DNA of 64,000 bases from Paracnuella aquatica (GTDB lineage Bacteria > Bacteroidota > Bacteroidia > Chitinophagales > Chitinophagaceae). The stretch is from the NCBI RefSeq assembly GCF_003332885.2, contig NZ_QOWJ01000001.1:434001-498000 (forward strand). The letters are read 5' to 3'. Under the pieces are notes generated by a model that made no database searches, was not told where the DNA came from, and worked only from the letters and a program-made list of their open reading frames with translations. Shown here piece by piece: positions 9,159 to 18,686 of the stretch; position 1 is the first letter of the stretch; each line of letters starts with the position of its first letter. Both the position numbers and the translations under genes were made by a program.

Positions 9159-10121
9159 TTAGTTGCCCTTCTTCTTCGTCTTGTTCTTTTCTGTACTAGT
9201 CTTTAATTTTTGCTCGTTCCGGTTCCCCAGATCATCCAGCAAAGGATCCGGCACCGGCGCCTGGCCATCTTCCAACTTTTGGTCAAACACTTTGTTGATA
9301 TATACCCATTTGCCTTTATCCCATTTAAAACCTTCATAGTCACCATCCGGAATAAACGTGTAAGGCTTATCATCTTCCTCCGTTTCTGAAACTAAGTGGT
9401 CAACTAAAATCACTTTAAGATCGGAGTCATAATTTACCAACGCACTGGCTTCTTTTTTATATTCAATGCTAAAGCGGTGCTGCGGCTTGCGTTTCAGGCT
9501 GTCGCCTTGAAACGTAAAAAACGGTCCGCCAAAAACTGGCTGGCCCTGATTATTGAAATGCAAAACCTCAATCCATTTTTTATTGCTGCGAACTGAGTTG
9601 TCGTCGAAGCCAAACAAAGTATAATAAGGCTTGCCGTTGTGTTCGGTTTTGACGATGTTGTAATACACCGCGCCAATCCAGGTGGCGTTGGTGCGAACCG
9701 AATCGAGCGGCCGCTCGGTAAATTCGGAAAAGTCGTGGAGCGGCACCAACTTCAACGAACCGTCGGCGGTGCGGAACTGAATGGCGCCACGCTGGCGCGA
9801 ATAAAAATCATCTAATGAAAGCGTCCAGCTAAAAATGCGAAAGGTGCTGTCCGGTGCATACACATTGCCAATGCCCCGAACCGAATCGAAGGGATAGTAA
9901 AAAGAGTTTTTGATTTGCAGGCTGCGGATCAGCGTTCGCACAAATAGCGAATCGTTGCGCATGCGGCCGGCGATCAGTGAATCTACAATAAGGCTTTTAG
10001 CGAGGTTCTTAAGGGTGTCTTCTTTCGCTTGCAAGGCTTTCAACGCATCGGCCGACGGTGCCTGTGCACTGGCACCCGATGCCCATACTGCCACAACAAA
10101 AAGAAACAGGATTTTTTTCAA
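9159..10121 (-). CDS. Secreted protein of unknown function
   Basis: A 320-residue protein beginning MKKILFLFVVAVWASGASAQ, a clear Sec signal peptide with probable cleavage after SAQ. The start codon is TTG; no ATG or GTG lies between it and an upstream in-frame stop. The middle is rich in aromatic and charged residues (NSFYYPFDSV, FRIFSWTLSLDDFYSRQ), and the tail is Lys-rich. No known domain is recognised; similar proteins of this length are conserved hypotheticals in Bacteroidota. The likely location is the periplasm or cell surface. Confidence 0.75.
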   Translation of the reverse strand: MKKILFLFVVAVWASGASAQAPSADALKALQAKEDTLKNLAKSLIVDSLIAGRMRNDSLFVRTLIRSLQIKNSFYYPFDSVRGIGNVYAPDSTFRIFSWTLSLDDFYSRQRGAIQFRTADGSLKLVPLHDFSEFTERPLDSVRTNATWIGAVYYNIVKTEHNGKPYYTLFGFDDNSVRSNKKWIEVLHFNNQGQPVFGGPFFTFQGDSLKRKPQHRFSIEYKKEASALVNYDSDLKVILVDHLVSETEEDDKPYTFIPDGDYEGFKWDKGKWVYINKVFDQKLEDGQAPVPDPLLDDLGNRNEQKLKTSTEKNKTKKKGN

Positions 10122-10293
10122 AAGACTAGATTTTAAGCACAGCTAAATTGAGACAAAAACTTCAAAGGTTATCCTAAGATTGCCTGCATGCGCTAACGTA
10201 GTAAAGCGTTTAACATACCGCATTTATTGTACCTACAAAAACAAAAGCAAAGCTAGAACGAAACGAAGTGAGCACCCAAGGAAAATGATTGTC

Positions 10294-11430
10294 TTACCAA
10301 CTATTGCCTGCAAGGTGTAGGATAGTATCCACCATGCGTGCCCAGCTGTATTTCTTTTTTTCCTCTTTAATAGATGGTTTAAATACCTGCGGACCCATGG
10401 CATAAAACCGCACAATGGCGTCTGCAATCGAACCGGGATCGGGCTCGCAAACTAAGCCCACCTGCCCATGTGGTACCAAGTCGGGCAGGCCGCCTACGTT
10501 GGTCACAATCATCGGTGTTTCAAAATGATAGGCGAGGGGTGTAACGCCACTTTGCGTTGCAGATCGATAGGGTTGCACCACGCAATCGGCGGCACATAAA
10601 AAATACTTCACCTGCTCATCGGGGATAAAATCGTTGCGCAGCACCACATTTTCGGTCAGGCCATTTTCCTCGATAAGTTGCCGGTATGGGCCTTCGGGTT
10701 CGTAAAATTCACCTGCCACCAACAACTTGATATTCGCCATTTTAATCTCCGGTTGGGCCATTGCCTGCAGCAGCAGATCGAGGCCTTTATACTTGCGGAT
10801 AAAACCAAAAAACAGGATGATCTTTTCATTGACGCCCAGCCCTAAAAACTTTCTGGCTTCGGCTTTTGACACAGGTTCGCCAAAATGATTGTAGAGCGGA
10901 TGGTGCACCAGTTGCACCGGCTTGTCGTGCACAAAACGGGCTAGGTCCTGCCGCACTTTTTGGCTCATCACCACAAACGCATCACAGGCTTTCATAAAAT
11001 AGCGGGTAAACTGGACATCGCCGGGTCGGGCTTCGTGGGGCACCACATTATCGGCAAGGCAAACCACCGGCAGGTTCCTGCCTTTTTTCACCAAGCGTAA
11101 AATAGAGCCCAATGCCGGCGCTATCAGCGGCAGCCAAAAGCGCACTAGTATCAAGTCGGGCTTTTGTTCCCGGATCCAGCGGGCTGTGGTCAGCCAGTTG
11201 AGCGGGTTTAAGGAATGTACCAGCGATTTTATTTCAACGCCTTCAGGCGCCGGCCCAGTGCTGTACTGCGTTTTGCCGGGAAATAGAAAGGCCGGGTATT
11301 GAAATGTAAAGGAAACAACGGTGCAGTGGTGCCCCGCTTCGGTAAACGCTTTTGCCAGCCGTTCGTTAAACGCTGCAATGCCGCCGCGCAAGGGATGCGC
11401 CGGACCGAGGATAATGATCCGTTTGCTCAC
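10294..11430 (-). CDS. Glycosyltransferase family 4 protein
   Basis: A GT-B fold glycosyltransferase of 378 residues. The N-terminal half begins with a Rossmann strand and a glycine-rich loop (ILGPAHPLRGGIAAFNERL). The C-terminal half has FFGFIRKYKGLDLLLQA and a nucleotide-sugar loop around PYRSATQSGVTPLAYHFETP. It starts at GTG and overlaps the upstream GT2 stop in a GTGA junction, so the two are translationally coupled. It probably adds a sugar to an envelope glycan or glycolipid; donor and acceptor are unknown. Confidence 0.88.
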   Translation of the reverse strand: MSKRIIILGPAHPLRGGIAAFNERLAKAFTEAGHHCTVVSFTFQYPAFLFPGKTQYSTGPAPEGVEIKSLVHSLNPLNWLTTARWIREQKPDLILVRFWLPLIAPALGSILRLVKKGRNLPVVCLADNVVPHEARPGDVQFTRYFMKACDAFVVMSQKVRQDLARFVHDKPVQLVHHPLYNHFGEPVSKAEARKFLGLGVNEKIILFFGFIRKYKGLDLLLQAMAQPEIKMANIKLLVAGEFYEPEGPYRQLIEENGLTENVVLRNDFIPDEQVKYFLCAADCVVQPYRSATQSGVTPLAYHFETPMIVTNVGGLPDLVPHGQVGLVCEPDPGSIADAIVRFYAMGPQVFKPSIKEEKKKYSWARMVDTILHLAGNSW

Positions 11431-12368
11431 AGCCCTGTTTTTTCTTCAATCAGGTAAGCATTTCGGCCAGGTGCATTGCGAGCCACCAGCTCTGAGATAA
11501 AACCCGCCAGGAATAATTGCACGCCCAATATTATGGACACCAGTGCCAGGTAAAACGCCGGCCGGTTGGTTACCCACACTTCTTCGTGCAGCAATTTTGC
11601 AACAATGAGGTACAGCGCCATGATTAGGCCCGCTAGGAAAAACAAGGAACCCCACAGCCCGAAAAAGTGCATGGGCCGTTTGGAAAATTTGCCCACAAAT
11701 GTGATGGACATCAGGTCAAGAAAGCCGTTGACGAAACGTTCCCAGCCAAACTTGGTAACGCCATATTTGCGGGCCCGGTGCTCCACCACCTTTTCGCCAA
11801 TGCGGCGGAAGCCGGCCCATTTGGCCAGCACCGGGATGTAGCGGTGCATTTCGCCATACACTTCAATACTCTTAACCACTTTTTTGCGGTAGGCTTTCAG
11901 GCCGCAGTTAAAATCGTGCAGGTAAATATTGGAAACCTTGCGGGTAACCGCATTGAAAAATTTAGACGGAATATTTTTTGTCAGCGTATTGTCGAAACGC
12001 TTTTTTTTCCAGCCACTCACCAGGTCAAAACCATCCACAACAATCATGCGGCGTAACTCCGGAATTTCGTCGGGGCTGTCCTGCAGGTCGGCGTCCATGG
12101 TAATCACCACATCGCCCTGGGCTGCTTTAAAGCCTTCGTTCAGCGCGGCTGATTTTCCATAATTGCGTTGAAACTTGATGCCTTTCACCTGCGGATTGGT
12201 TTCCCTTATTTTTTGCACTACATCCCATGAGCTGTCGGTGCTGCCATCGTCCACCAAAATAACCTCGTAGCTGTACCCGTTGGCCTCGCATACCCGGTCG
12301 ATCCAGGCGCAAAGTTCCGGCAGCGACTCTTCTTCATTAAACAGGGGAACAACAATCGAAAGGTCCAT
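11427..12368 (-). CDS. Glycosyltransferase family 2 protein (polyprenyl-phosphate sugar transferase type)
   Basis: A GT-A enzyme of 313 residues with LFNEEESLPEL at the N-terminus, DDGSTDSSW near residue 41 and the metal-binding DADLQD near 92. Two C-terminal membrane helices (after residue 230) match the DPM1/ArnC/GtrB group, which transfers a sugar from an NDP-sugar to polyprenyl phosphate at the inner face of the cytoplasmic membrane. Its ATG overlaps the upstream DUF4199 stop by one base (TAATG), and its stop overlaps the GT4 start, giving a tight operon. Confidence 0.92.
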   Translation of the reverse strand: MDLSIVVPLFNEEESLPELCAWIDRVCEANGYSYEVILVDDGSTDSSWDVVQKIRETNPQVKGIKFQRNYGKSAALNEGFKAAQGDVVITMDADLQDSPDEIPELRRMIVVDGFDLVSGWKKKRFDNTLTKNIPSKFFNAVTRKVSNIYLHDFNCGLKAYRKKVVKSIEVYGEMHRYIPVLAKWAGFRRIGEKVVEHRARKYGVTKFGWERFVNGFLDLMSITFVGKFSKRPMHFFGLWGSLFFLAGLIMALYLIVAKLLHEEVWVTNRPAFYLALVSIILGVQLFLAGFISELVARNAPGRNAYLIEEKTGL

Positions 12369-12892
12369 TATAATTGTTGGGTTTGTTCAAAAGGACTACG
12401 GGGTCTTTTCTTGGTAACGGCAGCGCCGATGAGGGAGCCGATGGCGCCTTGCACCACCGTAAAAAACACAGAGCCGCCAACAATGCCTACCCAAAAATAT
12501 TTGCGGGAAACTTCCAGCATCTGGTCAATCTGGTCGTCGCTGATGTTGGGGTTGTCTTCGAGCTGCTGGCGGGCAACTTCAAAAGATTTTTCTTTCAAGT
12601 CGGGGAACAGCAGTAGGAATATGATGGTAAAAGCAACAGACAATAGGGTAAAAACCGTGGTGGCTTTAAACCCATAAGCGAACAGGTTGCCAAACGTCAG
12701 GTTATAGTCGTGTGCTTTCCCGTACAGGCGAATTAGAAAGATCAGGGCCACCAGGATCACCAGCGGCTGCAAAAGACCCACACCGCGGTTGGTGGATAAT
12801 CCCAAAATACTGGTAGCGGCAGAAATTACAATCAGGATGCCGGCGATGATAAGGCCCGCCGCAATATGGCTGATCGGTTTTTGTTGTTCCAT
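12368..12892 (-). CDS. DUF4199 family membrane protein
   Basis: A 174-residue protein with four hydrophobic segments, two near the N-terminus, one near residue 80 and one near residue 145. Layout and length fit DUF4199, a Bacteroidota family of unknown role. The loop between helices three and four is acidic (EDNPNISDDQIDQMLE). It lies seven bases downstream of the dihydroorotase-like gene and overlaps the GT2 gene by one base, so it belongs to the same operon. Confidence 0.8.
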   Translation of the reverse strand: MEQQKPISHIAAGLIIAGILIVISAATSILGLSTNRGVGLLQPLVILVALIFLIRLYGKAHDYNLTFGNLFAYGFKATTVFTLLSVAFTIIFLLLFPDLKEKSFEVARQQLEDNPNISDDQIDQMLEVSRKYFWVGIVGGSVFFTVVQGAIGSLIGAAVTKKRPRSPFEQTQQL

Positions 12893-12899
12893 AATTCGT

Positions 12900-14171
12900 T
12901 TATGCTTGATTAAAAATCATTTGGCCCCGGCTGACGATGCCAACGGGTTTACCGGTAAGCTGCATGCCGCCAAACGCGGTGTTGCGGCTTTTGCTTTTCA
13001 GCTGATCCGGCGCTACCGTCCAGGTTTCATCAGGTAGAAAAAAGGTGAGGTTGGCCATATTTCCTTCCGTAACGGTTGCTGCCTCCAGGCCGAACACTTT
13101 GCGAACATTTGTTGAAAACGCAGCCACCAGCGTTTCTAAAGGTACTGTTTGCAACGCAGTGCGTACCGCTGCAAACGTGGTTTCCAGCCCGGTCATGCCA
13201 TTGCGGGCATATTCAAACTCCACCACTTTGCTGTCCCACTCATGGGGTTGGTGGTGCGAAGCAATGCAATCGATGGTGCCGTCGGCTACTGCCTGGCGCA
13301 GTGCGTCGCGGTCGGCGGCGCTGCGCAGGGGCGGCGACACTTTTAAATTGGTATCGTATTCCTGCAAATCTTCTTCGGTAAAAAACAGGTGGTACGGCGT
13401 AACCGAGCAGGTAACTGCCAATCCTTCTGCTTTGGCAACGCGGATCAGTTCAACGCTTTTTGCTGTGGAAATGCCGGTAAAATGAATGCGGGAACTGGTG
13501 TAGCGCAGCAGTTCCAGGTCGCGCTGGATCATCAGTTCTTCGGCAATAGCTGGTTTGCCCGGCAATCCCAATTGCGTGGAAACCACGCTTTCATTCATCA
13601 GGCCGTGAGCGGAAATTGACTTGTCGTCGGGCACTTGGATCAGCACCGCATCAACAGCTTTCAGGTATTGCAGCGCCTTGAGCATGATGCCGGAAGATTG
13701 CACCGGCGCTGTGCCATCGCCAAACGCAACGGCGCCGCTAACACGCATATCGTACATTTCGGAAAGTTCTTTGCCCTCGGCGCCCTTTGTAACGGCACCA
13801 ATGGGGTGCACTTGCACCGGCAGGTATTTGCTTTTTTGCACCACGTAGTCCACCGCCAGTTTGTTGTGCACAATAGGAGCGGTGTTGGGCAATGAAAATA
13901 CTTCGGTGTAGCCACCGGCGGCGGCGGCGGCAGTGCCGGTTTCCAGTGTTTCTTTAAATTCAAAACCGGGGTCGCCAAAATAAGCAAACGGATCTATCCA
14001 GCCTGGCGATACACAAAGCCCCGGCATATCGATCACTTCCGTATTTGCATCAACGGACAGCGGATTGCCAATGGCTTCAATTTTACCCGACACAATGAGT
14101 ATGTCGGCAATTTGGTTGTGCAATGGAGCTTGGGGGTCAATGACCTTTACCTGCCTGATAAGGATATTCAT
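12900..14171 (-). CDS. Dihydroorotase-like amidohydrolase lacking metal ligands (probably non-catalytic)
   Basis: A 423-residue protein aligning along its whole length with class I dihydroorotases: a PGWID motif, GTAAAAAGGYT, SLPNTAP, and a C-terminal GNMANLTFF beta-sandwich segment. The metal-binding HxH after GxxD is replaced (GWIDPFAYFGDPG), as is the neighbouring Arg. The later ligands are also changed: IHFTGIST where a CH-ST is expected, TPYHL for TPHHL, and ASHHQPH for the TDHAPH aspartate. It is probably a structural or regulatory partner, comparable to PyrC' that assembles with aspartate transcarbamoylase in some bacteria. First gene of the DUF4199/GT2/GT4 operon. Confidence 0.85.
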   Translation of the reverse strand: MNILIRQVKVIDPQAPLHNQIADILIVSGKIEAIGNPLSVDANTEVIDMPGLCVSPGWIDPFAYFGDPGFEFKETLETGTAAAAAGGYTEVFSLPNTAPIVHNKLAVDYVVQKSKYLPVQVHPIGAVTKGAEGKELSEMYDMRVSGAVAFGDGTAPVQSSGIMLKALQYLKAVDAVLIQVPDDKSISAHGLMNESVVSTQLGLPGKPAIAEELMIQRDLELLRYTSSRIHFTGISTAKSVELIRVAKAEGLAVTCSVTPYHLFFTEEDLQEYDTNLKVSPPLRSAADRDALRQAVADGTIDCIASHHQPHEWDSKVVEFEYARNGMTGLETTFAAVRTALQTVPLETLVAAFSTNVRKVFGLEAATVTEGNMANLTFFLPDETWTVAPDQLKSKSRNTAFGGMQLTGKPVGIVSRGQMIFNQA

Positions 14172-14235
14172 CGAGGGGCGAAGTTAACGGTTTGCACGTT
14201 TCGGTTGGCCGCATGCGCCACATCCTTTCTCCACA

Positions 14236-14631
14236 TTAATCGAAGTGGTCGAGCACTACCTGCGCAATGCGGCTGATGCCGGTAATGTCCACCGGTTTTA
14301 CCAGGTATTCCTTGGCGCCGGCTTCAATGCAGGCCCGTTCATATAGCGGGGAGCTGGAAGTGCTCCAAACGAGTTTGGTGGTTTGTTGCAGCCGGCCGCG
14401 TTGTGCCAGTTGAGTTAGTATTTGCTGCCCGTTGATGCGGGGCAGGTTGTAGTCGAGTAAAATCAGTTGCGGTGCTTCATCCTGCGGCACATTGAGCAGG
14501 AAATCCAATGCCTTATCGCCGGCGCTTTCAACGTGCACCTTTACGTCCGGGTCGATCTGACGCAATGCCTCAATCAAAAACTCCTGGTCGTCTGTATCAT
14601 CTTCTGCGAGGAATAAAAATCTACCGGTCAT
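14236..14631 (-). CDS. Single-domain response regulator
   Basis: A stand-alone receiver domain of 131 residues with no output domain. It has the acidic pocket EDDTDD near residues 10-15, the phospho-acceptor Asp in LLDYNLP near 60, a Ser-Thr rich beta-4 end (WSTSSS), and the conserved Lys in YLVKP near 112. Such proteins act as phosphate relays or protein-interaction switches. No histidine kinase is encoded nearby, so the partner is unknown. Confidence 0.9.
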   Translation of the reverse strand: MTGRFLFLAEDDTDDQEFLIEALRQIDPDVKVHVESAGDKALDFLLNVPQDEAPQLILLDYNLPRINGQQILTQLAQRGRLQQTTKLVWSTSSSPLYERACIEAGAKEYLVKPVDITGISRIAQVVLDHFD

Positions 14632-14817
14632 GAATATTGGTGGTATGAAATTTCTGTATTTCGAGGCCGAAGTTATTGCTCTTCACCTACACCGATATAA
14701 GTACTGCAATGGGGTAATCGTTTCGGTTGGCAGCAACACGCTACGGCAAAGCATAAAAATGTAAAAGCACTTGTTGCAATTTAACCCTTCTACGCCGTTT
14801 CGCTTTTCCGGAAAGTA

Positions 14818-15537
14818 CTACAAAAACAGGTAATAATCCTGAAGCAGCGATGTGGCCGCAGGGGTGTAGTATCCTTCCTTGTCTTTAATATAAACGGTTT
14901 GCTCCGCCGTTTGTTCAACACTATTTTTTTTAACCGCCAGCATCAACCGAAATGACGGATGCGTTTCCGAAGGATGCACCACTATTTTTTGTTGCACAAA
15001 TAATCCGGCCGCTGCCAATGCTGCTCCCAAGTCCGCATCCCTTTTCGCCGTAAAAAGTAAATAAGCCGTTCCATCGTCCGCCAACAAACGGTTAACCTGT
15101 GCCAACAATTCCAGCAAACGCAAACCGCTGCCGTGGTGGGCTATGCTGCGGCCCGTTTTCGGTGAGGCCAATTCATTTTCGTAAAAAGGCGGGTTAGAGC
15201 AAATGACATCGTATTGCTTGCTGGGGATAAACTGCCGGATGTCGGTTTGCTGCACTTGCAGGCGGTTGGCCCACGGTGACTCAGCAAAGTTTTGCGCAGC
15301 TTGCGTTGCGGCAGCTGCATCAATTTCCACTGCGTCTAAATGCAAGGCCGTTTGTTGCGCCACCATTAGCGATAGCAGACCGGTGCCTGCGCCAATATCT
15401 AAACCGTTCGTTGCGGGAATGTCTTTTAATTGACTCGCCACCCAAGCCCCAAACAAACAACCATCGGTGGTTACTTTCATGGCGCACCGATCCTGGTTAA
15501 TGGTAAACTGTTTAAACCGGAAATAGGAATTGGCCAT
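14818..15537 (-). CDS. trmN6: tRNA1(Val) A37 N6-methyltransferase-like protein
   Basis: A Rossmann-fold SAM methyltransferase of 239 residues. The SAM loop is GLDIGAGTGLLSLM near residue 45, and the catalytic NPPF of N6-adenine methyltransferases is in CSNPPFYENEL near 113. The YfiC/TrmN6 family modifies A37 of tRNA1(Val). The N-terminal YFRFKQFTINQDRCAMKVTT is typical of the family. It lies about 100 bases upstream of tsaD, another A37-modification enzyme, in transcription order reversed (tsaD is transcribed first). Confidence 0.85.
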   Translation of the reverse strand: MANSYFRFKQFTINQDRCAMKVTTDGCLFGAWVASQLKDIPATNGLDIGAGTGLLSLMVAQQTALHLDAVEIDAAAATQAAQNFAESPWANRLQVQQTDIRQFIPSKQYDVICSNPPFYENELASPKTGRSIAHHGSGLRLLELLAQVNRLLADDGTAYLLFTAKRDADLGAALAAAGLFVQQKIVVHPSETHPSFRLMLAVKKNSVEQTAEQTVYIKDKEGYYTPAATSLLQDYYLFL

Positions 15538-15640
15538 GAGGAGTTGGGAGTTTTAAGTCTGTAGTTTAAAGTCAGTAGTCGAAACGGTCTTCGGCCTGAC
15601 TCAAAGGCCTTTTTAACCGATAACAAAAAACTACAAACGA

Positions 15641-16702
15641 CTAATGCCAGGTACTGCGGGCAGTGGCGCTTTCAGAAAGTGGGGTAAAATCGCCTGCCAA
15701 AAATTTATAGTATGCAGTGATGGCAATCATAGCTGCGTTGTCGGTGCAATACTGAAACTCGGGGATAAATGTTTCCCAGCCTTGCCGCTGGCCTAACTCT
15801 GTAAATGCTTGCCGTAGGCCGCTGTTGGCCGAAACGCCACCTGCAATAGAAAGCCGCGTAATGCCGGTTTGAAGTGCTGCCTTTTTCAGTTTAGCCAGCA
15901 AAATGTGCACAATGCGGTGTTGAATGGATGCACAGATATCGGCAAGATTGTCCTGTACAAAATCCGGATTGTCGCGGGTGGCTTTTTGCAAAAAATACAA
16001 CACCGAAGTTTTCAATCCGCTGAAGCTAAAGTTCAGTCCTTCGATCTGCGGCTCCGCAAAATGAAACGCTTTGGGGTTGCCTTCTTTTGCATATTTATCA
16101 ATGAGCGGCCCGCCGGGATAAGGCAGCCCCAGCATTTTAGCTGATTTATCAAAAGCCTCACCGGCAGCATCGTCCAGCGTCTCGCCGATGATTTCCAGGT
16201 GCAGCGGGCTGTGCGCTAACACAATTTGCGTATGCCCGCCGCTAACGGTAAGGCACAAAAAGGGAAACTGCGGTTTGCGTTCGCCGATCAGGTTGGCCAG
16301 CACATGCGCCTGCATGTGGTGCACGGCAATCAACGGCTTGTTCAGCGCCAGCGCCAGCGAACGGGCAAACTGGCTGCCCACCAACAGAGAGCCGATCAAT
16401 CCCGGCGCATGGGTGTAACTAATTGCATCCAAATCGGCCAGTGCAATACCAGCTTGTTTTACTGCCACATCCACCACCGGCACAATGTTTTGCATGTGCG
16501 CCCTGCTGGCCAGTTCGGGCACTACGCCGCCGTATTGCTCATGCACTTTTTGGTTGGCAATAAAGTTGGAAAGAATGACGCCGTCCTTGCAAACCGAAGC
16601 CGAAGTTTCATCGCAGGAGGATTCAATTGCAAGGATGCAACCAGTTCCAACCGATGCGGAATGAAAACCTGCGCTGTTCTTATTGTTGGTGATTGTTTCC
16701 AA
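15641..16702 (-). CDS. tsaD: tRNA N6-adenosine threonylcarbamoyltransferase TsaD
   Basis: The catalytic subunit for t6A37 synthesis on ANN-decoding tRNAs, working with TsaB, TsaC and TsaE. It has 353 residues in the ASKHA fold: ESSCDETSASV near residue 30, metal-binding HHMQAH near 130, SGGHTQIV and a C-terminal GGVSANSGLR. The only plausible start giving the whole family core is TTG at 16702, as there is a stop six codons upstream and no ATG before residue 100; it adds about 20 poorly conserved residues at the front. It is followed by trmN6 about 100 bases downstream. Confidence 0.96.
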   Translation of the reverse strand: METITNNKNSAGFHSASVGTGCILAIESSCDETSASVCKDGVILSNFIANQKVHEQYGGVVPELASRAHMQNIVPVVDVAVKQAGIALADLDAISYTHAPGLIGSLLVGSQFARSLALALNKPLIAVHHMQAHVLANLIGERKPQFPFLCLTVSGGHTQIVLAHSPLHLEIIGETLDDAAGEAFDKSAKMLGLPYPGGPLIDKYAKEGNPKAFHFAEPQIEGLNFSFSGLKTSVLYFLQKATRDNPDFVQDNLADICASIQHRIVHILLAKLKKAALQTGITRLSIAGGVSANSGLRQAFTELGQRQGWETFIPEFQYCTDNAAMIAITAYYKFLAGDFTPLSESATARSTWH

Positions 16703-16787
16703 TATGCCGTTTCCTTTTCTTTAGTCTAAAAACATTTTACCACACTGAAAGTTTTTTCATTCAAACATCAGCAAATGCGCGACGGTT

Positions 16788-18374
16788 CTACTTGTGCACT
16801 TCGCTGGTAAAATGAAACTCGATATCGGGGTTGTTGGTTCGTTCGGTGTTCAGGAACCATTCACTTTGTGCCAGGTACACCAGTTGGCCGTCTTTGTCTT
16901 CGGCAATATTTGCCGGCTTAAAGCGGGTAAAGTCTTCCAGCTTTTTCGGGTCGGCACTCGTGATCCAGGTGGCCTTATAAAAAGGCAACGAGTTGAACTG
17001 CACTGATGCGCCATATTCATGCAGCAGGCGATACTGGATCACTTCAAACTGCAGTTCACCCACGCAACCAATTATTTTTTTATTGCCACCATATTGTGTA
17101 AACAACTGCGCCACGCCTTCGTCGGTCAATTGCAGCAGGCCTTTTTCCAATTGCTTTGTTTTCATCGGATCCTTGTTGATCACCTCTTTAAAAATTTCGG
17201 GTGAAAAAGTTGGGATGCCGGTAAAAAACAGGTCTTCGCCTTCGGTCAGGGTGTCGCCGATTTTAAAATTGCCCGTATCAAACAAGCCCACCACGTCGCC
17301 GGGAAAAGCATCGTCCACCACGCTTTTTTCGCGGGCCAAAAAAGAATATGGGTTCGAAAACCGCACATCTTTATCGAGCCGCACATGGTGAAAATATTTG
17401 TTGCGTTCAAACTTGCCCGAGCACACCCGCAAAAAGGCAATGCGGTCTCGGTGCTTCGGATCGAGGTTGGCGTGGATTTTAAAAATAAAGCCCGAAAATT
17501 TGTCTTCGCCGACAGCCACGGTACGTTTATTGGTTTCGCGGCTGCGGGGTTTCGGCGCAATGCGGATAAACGTATCGAGCATTTCCTTGACGCCAAAATT
17601 GTTGATGGCCGAACCAAAAAACACCGGTGCCACATCGCCGGCCAGGTAGCGGGCCGCATCCAGTTCGCCGTACACGCCGTCGATCAGTTCCACATCTTCA
17701 CGCAGCAGTTCGGCATCGCGGTCGCCAATTTTTTCATCCAGCACGGGCAGGCCCAGGTCGGAAATAGAAACCGTGTCGTCATCGGTAGCTTTGGTGCCGC
17801 CGGTAAACAGGCGCAGGCTGCGGTTGTGCAGGTCGTATACGCCTTTGAAATCCTTTCCCTGGTTGATGGGCCAGGTCATGGGGTGCAGTGAAATGGACAG
17901 TTCTTTTTCAATTTCTTCCAACAGGTCGAACCGGTTTTTTCCGTCGCGGTCCAGTTTATTGATGAACACGATCACTGGCGTTTTGCGCATCCGGCATACC
18001 TGCATCAGGCGGCGGGTTTGTTCTTCCACACCGTTTACGCTGTCTACCACCAATATTACGGAGTCGACAGCGGTGAGGGTGCGGTAGGTATCTTCCGCAA
18101 AATCTTTGTGGCCCGGGGTATCCAGCAGGTTTACCAGCGTGCCGTCGTATTCAAAGCTCATTACCGATGTGGCCACCGAAATGCCGCGCTGGCGTTCGAT
18201 TTCCATAAAGTCGGAGGTCGCTGCTTTTTTTATTTTATTACTTTTTACGGCACCGGCCACCTGGATGGCGCCACCAAACAACAAAAACTTTTCGGTCAAT
18301 GTGGTTTTACCCGCATCGGGGTGGGAAATGATGGCAAAAGTTCGGCGACGTTCTATTTCCTGCTGGTATTTCAT
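16788..18374 (-). CDS. prfC: Peptide chain release factor 3
   Basis: A GTPase of 528 residues that recycles RF1/RF2 from the ribosome after termination. G1 is SHPDAGKTT near residues 17-25, G3 is DTPGHKDF near 87, G4 is NKLDRDGK near 140, and the RF3 C-terminal domain ([17 protein letters not shown]) follows. Starts at ATG. A minus-strand TACCTTTG box lies about 50 bases upstream. Confidence 0.97.
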   Translation of the reverse strand: MKYQQEIERRRTFAIISHPDAGKTTLTEKFLLFGGAIQVAGAVKSNKIKKAATSDFMEIERQRGISVATSVMSFEYDGTLVNLLDTPGHKDFAEDTYRTLTAVDSVILVVDSVNGVEEQTRRLMQVCRMRKTPVIVFINKLDRDGKNRFDLLEEIEKELSISLHPMTWPINQGKDFKGVYDLHNRSLRLFTGGTKATDDDTVSISDLGLPVLDEKIGDRDAELLREDVELIDGVYGELDAARYLAGDVAPVFFGSAINNFGVKEMLDTFIRIAPKPRSRETNKRTVAVGEDKFSGFIFKIHANLDPKHRDRIAFLRVCSGKFERNKYFHHVRLDKDVRFSNPYSFLAREKSVVDDAFPGDVVGLFDTGNFKIGDTLTEGEDLFFTGIPTFSPEIFKEVINKDPMKTKQLEKGLLQLTDEGVAQLFTQYGGNKKIIGCVGELQFEVIQYRLLHEYGASVQFNSLPFYKATWITSADPKKLEDFTRFKPANIAEDKDGQLVYLAQSEWFLNTERTNNPDIEFHFTSEVHK

Positions 18375-18426
18375 GCGTTGTGTCTAAAAATGAATAGCGC
18401 CCCAAGCGCCCTCTTTTTTGCGGATG

Positions 18427-18434
18427 CAAAGGTA
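18427..18434 (-). promoter_or_regulatory. -7 box for prfC (TACCTTTG)
   Basis: An exact TAnnTTTG match on the minus strand, giving a leader of roughly 45-50 bases. No convincing -33 element is seen. Confidence 0.45.
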
Positions 18435-18686
18435 AGATATGGCCCGGTTCGGCTGTGGTTTATTCCGTTATAATTAAGTAAAGCGTTCCATGCGATGGGT
18501 TCACTATCGGGCTTGCATGCCAAGGCCAGCGCGGTTTTGCACCATTCGCCCAACATTTTGCGACCTGTTTTTCCACCACCATCATTTTGGCGTTAACATT
18601 TTGCAGGGAAAAAACGGGGCGGCCATTCGGACAATTTGGGGAGATTTTGCACAGAAAAAACAAAGGTTACGTTTTAATCATACAGG

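Noticed and set aside
16788-18374. Frames on the plus strand opposite prfC, ychF, dnaK and argS as genes
   Set aside because: They are shadows of strongly conserved genes and have no family resemblance or start signals of their own.
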